Of a stretch of DNA of 9,822 nucleotides, positions 7,874-9,822 are shown one piece after another. Numbering within the stretch: position 1 is the stretch's first letter; every line of letters starts with the position of its first letter. The notes under the pieces were generated by a model that ran no database searches, was not told where the DNA came from, and saw only the letters and a list, made by a program, of their open reading frames with translations. Origin of the DNA: Defluviitaleaceae bacterium (GTDB lineage: Bacteria; Bacillota; Clostridia; Lachnospirales; WQUN01); contig WRDG01000064.1 of the NCBI GenBank assembly GCA_009783525.1, positions 1-9,822 on the forward strand, written 5' to 3'. Position numbers and translations under genes: made by a program.

Positions 7874-7907
7874 TTTAATTTTCATATAAATTAAAGTATC
7901 ACATGTG
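7874..7907. repeat. Two small palindromes overlapping the candidate operon promoter
   Basis: CACATGTG (7900-7907) is a perfect 8-bp palindrome in the spacer of the candidate promoter. TTTAATTT (7874-7881) and AAATTAAA (7888-7895) form a perfect inverted repeat with a 6-nt spacer, reaching into the -10 region and over the predicted start site. Their positions would suit operator sites, but both are short and the DNA is AT-rich, so chance is a real alternative. No regulator gene is in the window. Confidence 0.3.
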
Positions 7908-7921
7908 CATTTGCGAATCAA
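7893..7921 (-). promoter_or_regulatory. Candidate sigma-A promoter of the vWA/tubulin-like operon
   Basis: On the minus strand TTGATT (7916-7921) is followed by a 17-nt spacer and TACTTT (7893-7898). GATACT preceded by TGT, two bases upstream, is an alternative extended -10. The start site would fall near 7886, giving a leader of about 70 nt to the ATG at 7815. The match to consensus is weak; spacing and position are the main support. Confidence 0.35.
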
Positions 7922-8013
7922 GAATTAATTTATATACGTTCGTGTAAATTTTTACGTTTATTATTTTTCCGAGCCTCAAAAAAAATCCTTGCCTTTTTTT
8001 TGACGCTTCTCTC

Positions 8014-8049
8014 AAAAAAAAACGGCCATCTCTTCTTGGCCGTTTTTTT
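8014..8049. terminator. Bidirectional intrinsic terminator after the solute-binding protein gene
   Basis: A-run, AACGGCCA (8021-8028), 8-nt loop, TGGCCGTT (8037-8044), T-run. The flanking A and T runs extend the stem and supply a U-tract on either strand. It lies about 85 nt past the stop of the solute-binding protein gene and ahead of the vWA operon, separating the two transcription units. Confidence 0.85.
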
Positions 8050-8134
8050 GTCTCAAGGACTATCACCACTTTTTGTTGTCTGATACCAAAGTTAAGTCAC
8101 TCGCAAAATTTTACAAATAATAATGAACCTTCCT
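8050..8134. other. 3' untranslated stretch of the solute-binding protein gene
   Basis: No gene is seen. An imperfect inverted repeat (8125-8152: GAAC/GTTC and CTTC/GAAG with one bulge) spans the stop codon at 8135-8137. It lacks a proper T-run, so the terminator at 8014-8049 is the better end of transcription. Confidence 0.4.
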
Positions 8135-9679
8135 TTACGGCAAGAAGGGTTCAAGCAGCTCCTGCAGCTGCAAAGCGACATGGCTTGCATTGATTTCACC
8201 TAAATAAAAATTATCGAAGATTTCGTCAAGTTTTTCGTTGATTACGGGGTTGATGGTGTTTTGTAGAAAATTAATGTTTATCGGTGCATCTGCCAATTGG
8301 CTAATTATATCTTCCAATTCATCAAGCAGTTCCCTTACGTCGGGTATGGCGTTAAACCTGTCAAGAGAATAACTGTTTTTCGCAATTTCTGCCGTCATCA
8401 CAAGCAATTGGTTGTACGCAACCGATTTTTTTACCGATAGCCTGTCGTGTGAAGGAGGTTCGTCGAGCATAATGTATTCACCGGGGACAAGGTCTATGTA
8501 ATACGGGTAGGATACCGCCGCAGTGATATATTTTAAAAATTCCCACGCCAATTCTTTTTCCGCCGACTCTTCCATAATACACCAGCCCTCGACGTCTTCA
8601 AGTAATATTTGCCCGGATAAGTCGTTTAAAAATTTCGGTTCATGGAAAAAAAAGCCATCGTATTTTTCTGTCGGCAATAGGAACTGAACATAATTTATGG
8701 CCGTTCTGTTGAACAAATATGTTTCGCTGTTTTTTTCCAACGCTTTTTTTGTAAGGAAATTCCTTTGCATCAATTCAAGTTGCGACGCTTGCTGCAATAA
8801 ATACGCTTTGTCAAACAATAGTGGGTTTGCCGCTTTAAACGACCTCTCCATTGCGTTTATGAACAGATCGTTTTCAAAATCGCATATACTCTTTTTCATA
8901 TCGAAAAAACCGCAGAATAAATCCATCGCCATATCTTTCGGCAAAAAACCTTCGTAAAAATAAAAATCCGGAGTTTGCTCCCACAGTGCAAGCATGTTAA
9001 AGGCATTAACACTTTGTTCTTCGGAATGAAGCTGTTTTAAATACTCGGGTGCGCTATCGTTTATGGTCATTACGTTGTTTTTAAAAAACCGCGGGTATAC
9101 AGGCAATTTGTTGTTAACAGACAACGCTTCAAAAATATTGTAGAAATAATCGGTTAAAACAAAGTCAAGGTCGGCGTACATCAACTCGTATATGTCTGTA
9201 AAACGGTTTTCGATTTTTTTATCAAAAATTTTCATCAGGTCTGCAAGCATAATAATGTCCGGCGGGTTAAGCGCTTCGTCGGAGTCCGGGTCGTAAAATA
9301 AATTATCTATGTATTCTGTATACAATGTTGGGTGGTAAAAGTTAAGCTCATTAATTGAAACATGGGGATACAGCTCGGTGAAGCTGTTTATCAACCTTGT
9401 CAGCATTGTATGCTCGCGTGTTCTGTCGCCTGTGCCGAGGTAATAATTTACTAACACCAGCTTCCTTTCCCCGTTATCCGGGTTAAGCACGTCCGGCCGC
9501 GCAAGCTCAATATTAGGCGGCATATCGGTTTCGCTTTCTGGTTTGCCCGTTGGCTCGCTGCCGCCAATAGTCCCGCCGTTATTACCCTCTGCGCTTCCGT
9601 CTTTATCGGGCGCTTCTTTTTTTCCGCATGCCGAAAGCAAAATTATCACGCAAATAAATAAACAAAATATTTTTTTCAT
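8135..9679 (-). CDS. Extracellular solute-binding lipoprotein (ABC-type, family-1-like), 514 aa
   Basis: The start is ATG at 9679, chosen because AAGGGGTGA lies just upstream and the protein then begins with a textbook lipoprotein signal: MKK, a hydrophobic core and the lipobox LSAC with Cys18. Extending upstream to 9820 would read through a terminator hairpin. A Gly/Ser/Asp-rich tether (about 19-55) follows. The body resembles family-1 solute-binding proteins: a first strand with LVLVNYY (74-80), a helix ending FTELYPHVSI (100-109), then PPDIIML (139-145) followed by FTDIYELM (160-167). Near the C-terminus it has the typical AEKELAWEFLKYIT segment, and it ends in a helix. The protein should sit on the outer face of the membrane and deliver a ligand, perhaps a sugar or oligosaccharide, to a permease. 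No permease or ATPase gene adjoins it, so the transporter must lie elsewhere or the protein is an orphan. It is a separate transcription unit from the tubulin-like operon. Confidence 0.85.
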   Translation of the reverse strand: MKKIFCLFICVIILLSACGKKEAPDKDGSAEGNNGGTIGGSEPTGKPESETDMPPNIELARPDVLNPDNGERKLVLVNYYLGTGDRTREHTMLTRLINSFTELYPHVSINELNFYHPTLYTEYIDNLFYDPDSDEALNPPDIIMLADLMKIFDKKIENRFTDIYELMYADLDFVLTDYFYNIFEALSVNNKLPVYPRFFKNNVMTINDSAPEYLKQLHSEEQSVNAFNMLALWEQTPDFYFYEGFLPKDMAMDLFCGFFDMKKSICDFENDLFINAMERSFKAANPLLFDKAYLLQQASQLELMQRNFLTKKALEKNSETYLFNRTAINYVQFLLPTEKYDGFFFHEPKFLNDLSGQILLEDVEGWCIMEESAEKELAWEFLKYITAAVSYPYYIDLVPGEYIMLDEPPSHDRLSVKKSVAYNQLLVMTAEIAKNSYSLDRFNAIPDVRELLDELEDIISQLADAPININFLQNTINPVINEKLDEIFDNFYLGEINASHVALQLQELLEPFLP

Positions 9680-9701
9680 GTCGTCACCCCTTAATGTACC
9701 T

Positions 9702-9730
9702 ACAATATAATCAAACAGTAAAACATGCAA
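9702..9730 (-). promoter_or_regulatory. Candidate promoter of the solute-binding lipoprotein gene
   Basis: Between the upstream terminator and the start codon the minus strand has TTGCAT (9725-9730), a 17-nt spacer and TATTGT (9702-9707); TATATT (9704-9709) at 15 nt is an alternative -10. The match is weak. A promoter is expected here because a terminator precedes the gene. Confidence 0.3.
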
Positions 9731-9731
9731 T

Positions 9732-9766
9732 AAAAAGCCCCCGTAATTAAACGGGGGTTTGTTTTT
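9732..9766. terminator. Bidirectional intrinsic terminator upstream of the solute-binding protein gene
   Basis: CCCCCGT (9738-9744), a 6-nt AT loop and ACGGGGG (9751-9757) form a perfect 7-bp stem. An A-run lies on the left and TTTGTTTTT on the right, so both strands have a U-tract after the stem. It should end transcription entering from beyond base 9822 and isolates the solute-binding protein gene. Confidence 0.85.
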
Positions 9767-9822
9767 CAATTGACAGGACATGAAACTGCACAGGGGTGAA
9801 CCTACTCCCGACTTAAGCAACA
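9767..9822. other. Window edge, no gene identified
   Basis: This 56-nt remnant lies beyond the terminator. Two of the three minus-strand frames have a stop here and the third continues into the terminator, so it could be the 3' end of an upstream minus-strand gene. Too little is present to name one. Confidence 0.3.

Larger units (their letters stand above)
7816..8013. other. AT-rich non-coding control region upstream of the vWA/tubulin-like operon
   Basis: I see no gene here in either direction. The stretch holds the promoter candidate and small palindromes listed separately, plus homopolymer A and T runs near 7978-8001. No RNA gene or riboswitch is recognised. Confidence 0.6.

Noticed and set aside
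7978..8001. A-run and T-run pair as a second terminator
   Set aside because: The stem would be only A-T pairs with no GC core; the hairpin at 8014-8049 is far better.
8125..8152. Hairpin over the stop codon of the solute-binding protein as its terminator
   Set aside because: The stem is bulged, with an 11-nt loop and no continuous T-run after it.
9770..9775. Plus-strand TTGACA as a promoter -35 element
   Set aside because: No -10-like hexamer occurs at a suitable distance and no plus-strand gene starts before the window ends.
9680..9820. A 47-residue N-terminal extension of the solute-binding protein starting at 9820
   Set aside because: The extension reads through a perfect terminator hairpin and would bury the lipoprotein signal. 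The ATG at 9679 has a good ribosome binding site and the lipobox.
1..9822. CRISPR arrays, tRNA or rRNA genes, insertion sequence ends
   Set aside because: I saw no regularly spaced repeats, no cloverleaf or rRNA-like sequence, and no transposase or paired terminal repeats.

Overview
The window looks chromosomal and bacterial, most likely from a Clostridia-type Firmicute. The reasons are strong AAAGGAGG-type ribosome binding sites, a lipoprotein signal with a perfect lipobox, AT-rich intergenic DNA around mid-GC coding DNA, and a lipoprotein-type ABC solute-binding protein. This assignment is an inference from style, not from a marker gene. Every convincing gene is on the minus strand, so the biological order runs from high to low coordinates.

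Region 1 (about 9822 down to 8014) is a self-contained transcription unit. A bidirectional hairpin terminator (9732-9766) closes whatever lies upstream. It is followed by a candidate promoter, then a solute-binding lipoprotein (9679-8135), then a second bidirectional terminator (8014-8049). No permease or ATPase gene is visible beside it.

Region 2 (8013 to 7816) is a short AT-rich control region. It holds a weak sigma-A-like promoter candidate, an 8-bp CACATGTG palindrome in that promoter's spacer, and an AT inverted repeat over the -10 region and predicted start site.

Region 3 (7815 to 1, running off the window) is a four-gene co-directional operon and the interesting part. In order it encodes: (a) a secreted, single-pass vWA protein with an intact MIDAS motif, beta-rich outer domains, a Pro/Ser/Thr linker, a C-terminal transmembrane helix and a cytoplasmic beta-rich tail; (b) an 1153-residue protein whose N-terminal third is a clear FtsZ/tubulin-superfamily nucleotide-binding domain (Tubulin_2-like), fused to a very long helical region; (c) an unrecognised 557-residue soluble protein with an alpha/beta N-terminus and a coiled-coil segment; (d) the first 203 residues of a membrane protein with three N-terminal transmembrane helices followed by a second vWA domain. 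Both 78-nt gaps flanking the tubulin-like gene contain an inverted repeat that could fold in the mRNA.

The tubulin-like plus vWA combination matches the membrane-remodelling system that Makarova and Koonin predicted from genome context in 2010 for one new FtsZ-like family. This version carries two differently anchored vWA proteins and an unknown 557-residue partner, and it lacks any visible GTPase or OmpA-like gene. A working inference is that the outer vWA domains sense or bind something at the cell envelope, while the tubulin-like protein and its partner act on the inner face of the membrane.
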